Part shown: in pieces, positions 13,734 to 13,786 of the stretch | How positions within the stretch are numbered: position 1 is the stretch's first letter | How the letters are laid out: each line of letters begins with the position of its first letter | Assembly: GCA_008016945.1 (NCBI GenBank) | Contig: SSGN01000149.1 | Coordinates: 1 to 13,786 of the forward strand | Source of the DNA: Flavobacteriales bacterium | GTDB lineage: Bacteria > Bacteroidota > Bacteroidia > Flavobacteriales > PHOS-HE28 | Length of the DNA: 13,786 bases | Reading direction: 5' to 3' | Translations under genes and position numbers: made by a program | The notes under the pieces: generated by a model | The model's input: the letters and a program-made list of their open reading frames with translations, nothing else | Databases searched by the model: none | Told to the model about the DNA's origin: nothing

Positions 13734-13761
13734 TGCGCTTATCTTGTCACGAAAGCAAGGC

Positions 13762-13786
13762 ATGGACCATGCGAAGAGCGAATCCC
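13762..13786 (+). CDS. Possible start of a further gene (3' truncated by the window)
   Basis: After the ATL stop, a weak promoter-like TATCTTGT (13740-13747) is followed by a purine-rich GAAAGCAAGG and two ATG codons in different frames. ATG 13762 begins MDHAKSES and ATG 13769 begins MRRANP. Both stay open to the window edge. There is too little sequence to choose between them or to name a product. Confidence 0.25.

Noticed and set aside
12894..13763. 289-codon minus-strand open frame opposite trmB and the ATL gene
   Set aside because: It lies opposite two genes with clear family motifs and has no domain signature of its own.

Overview
The window looks like a chromosomal segment of a GC-rich member of the Bacteroidota, probably a Flavobacteriales-like lineage. 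The GC impression is by eye. Four things support this: a giant repeat protein ending in a type B type IX secretion (CHU_C / gliding-motility) sorting domain, a DUF4296 lipoprotein, the Bacteroidota-type -7 promoter box TAnnTTTG in front of most transcription units, and almost no Shine-Dalgarno sequences. There are no tRNA or rRNA genes, no insertion sequences and no CRISPR array, and no gene-free gap exceeds 300 bases.

Layout. (1) At the left edge is the 3' part of a secreted adhesin-like protein (3-2315): six full Ig-like repeats of about 80 residues, each with one Cys pair, then PKD-like domains and the sorting domain. (2) A tightly coupled three-gene operon follows (2372-4757): polyprenyl-phosphate mannose synthase-like GT2, a dihydroorotase-family protein and a DUF4296 lipoprotein, joined by two ATGA overlaps. 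It converges, with 7 bases of overlap, on an extended-SDR epimerase/reductase (4751-5764, minus). (3) tyrS (5937-7214, plus) converges with a 1-base gap on a LuxE/PaaK-like acyltransferase (7216-8226, minus). (4) Then come a small lipoprotein (8254-8754), a PhoR-like sensor histidine kinase without a partner regulator (8838-9875), a secreted NUC1-type nuclease with a C-terminal OB-fold-like region (9919-11166, minus), and a GT28/MurG-like glycosyltransferase (11357-12427, minus). (5) At the right are trmB (12597-13274) and an alkyltransferase-like protein whose catalytic Cys is replaced (13368-13733), then the possible first codons of another gene.

Most genes here are single housekeeping or envelope units. 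Apart from the GT2-dihydroorotase-DUF4296 operon, I see no multi-gene pathway and no convincing new defence, mobile or biosynthetic system. The most distinctive signal is regulatory: in about half of the promoter-bearing genes the -7 box lies only 4-8 bases before the start codon, which predicts leaderless or nearly leaderless mRNAs. The same signal corrects several start sites, because the longest open frames of the GT2, tyrS, trmB, ATL and 8254 genes begin upstream of or inside their own promoters.
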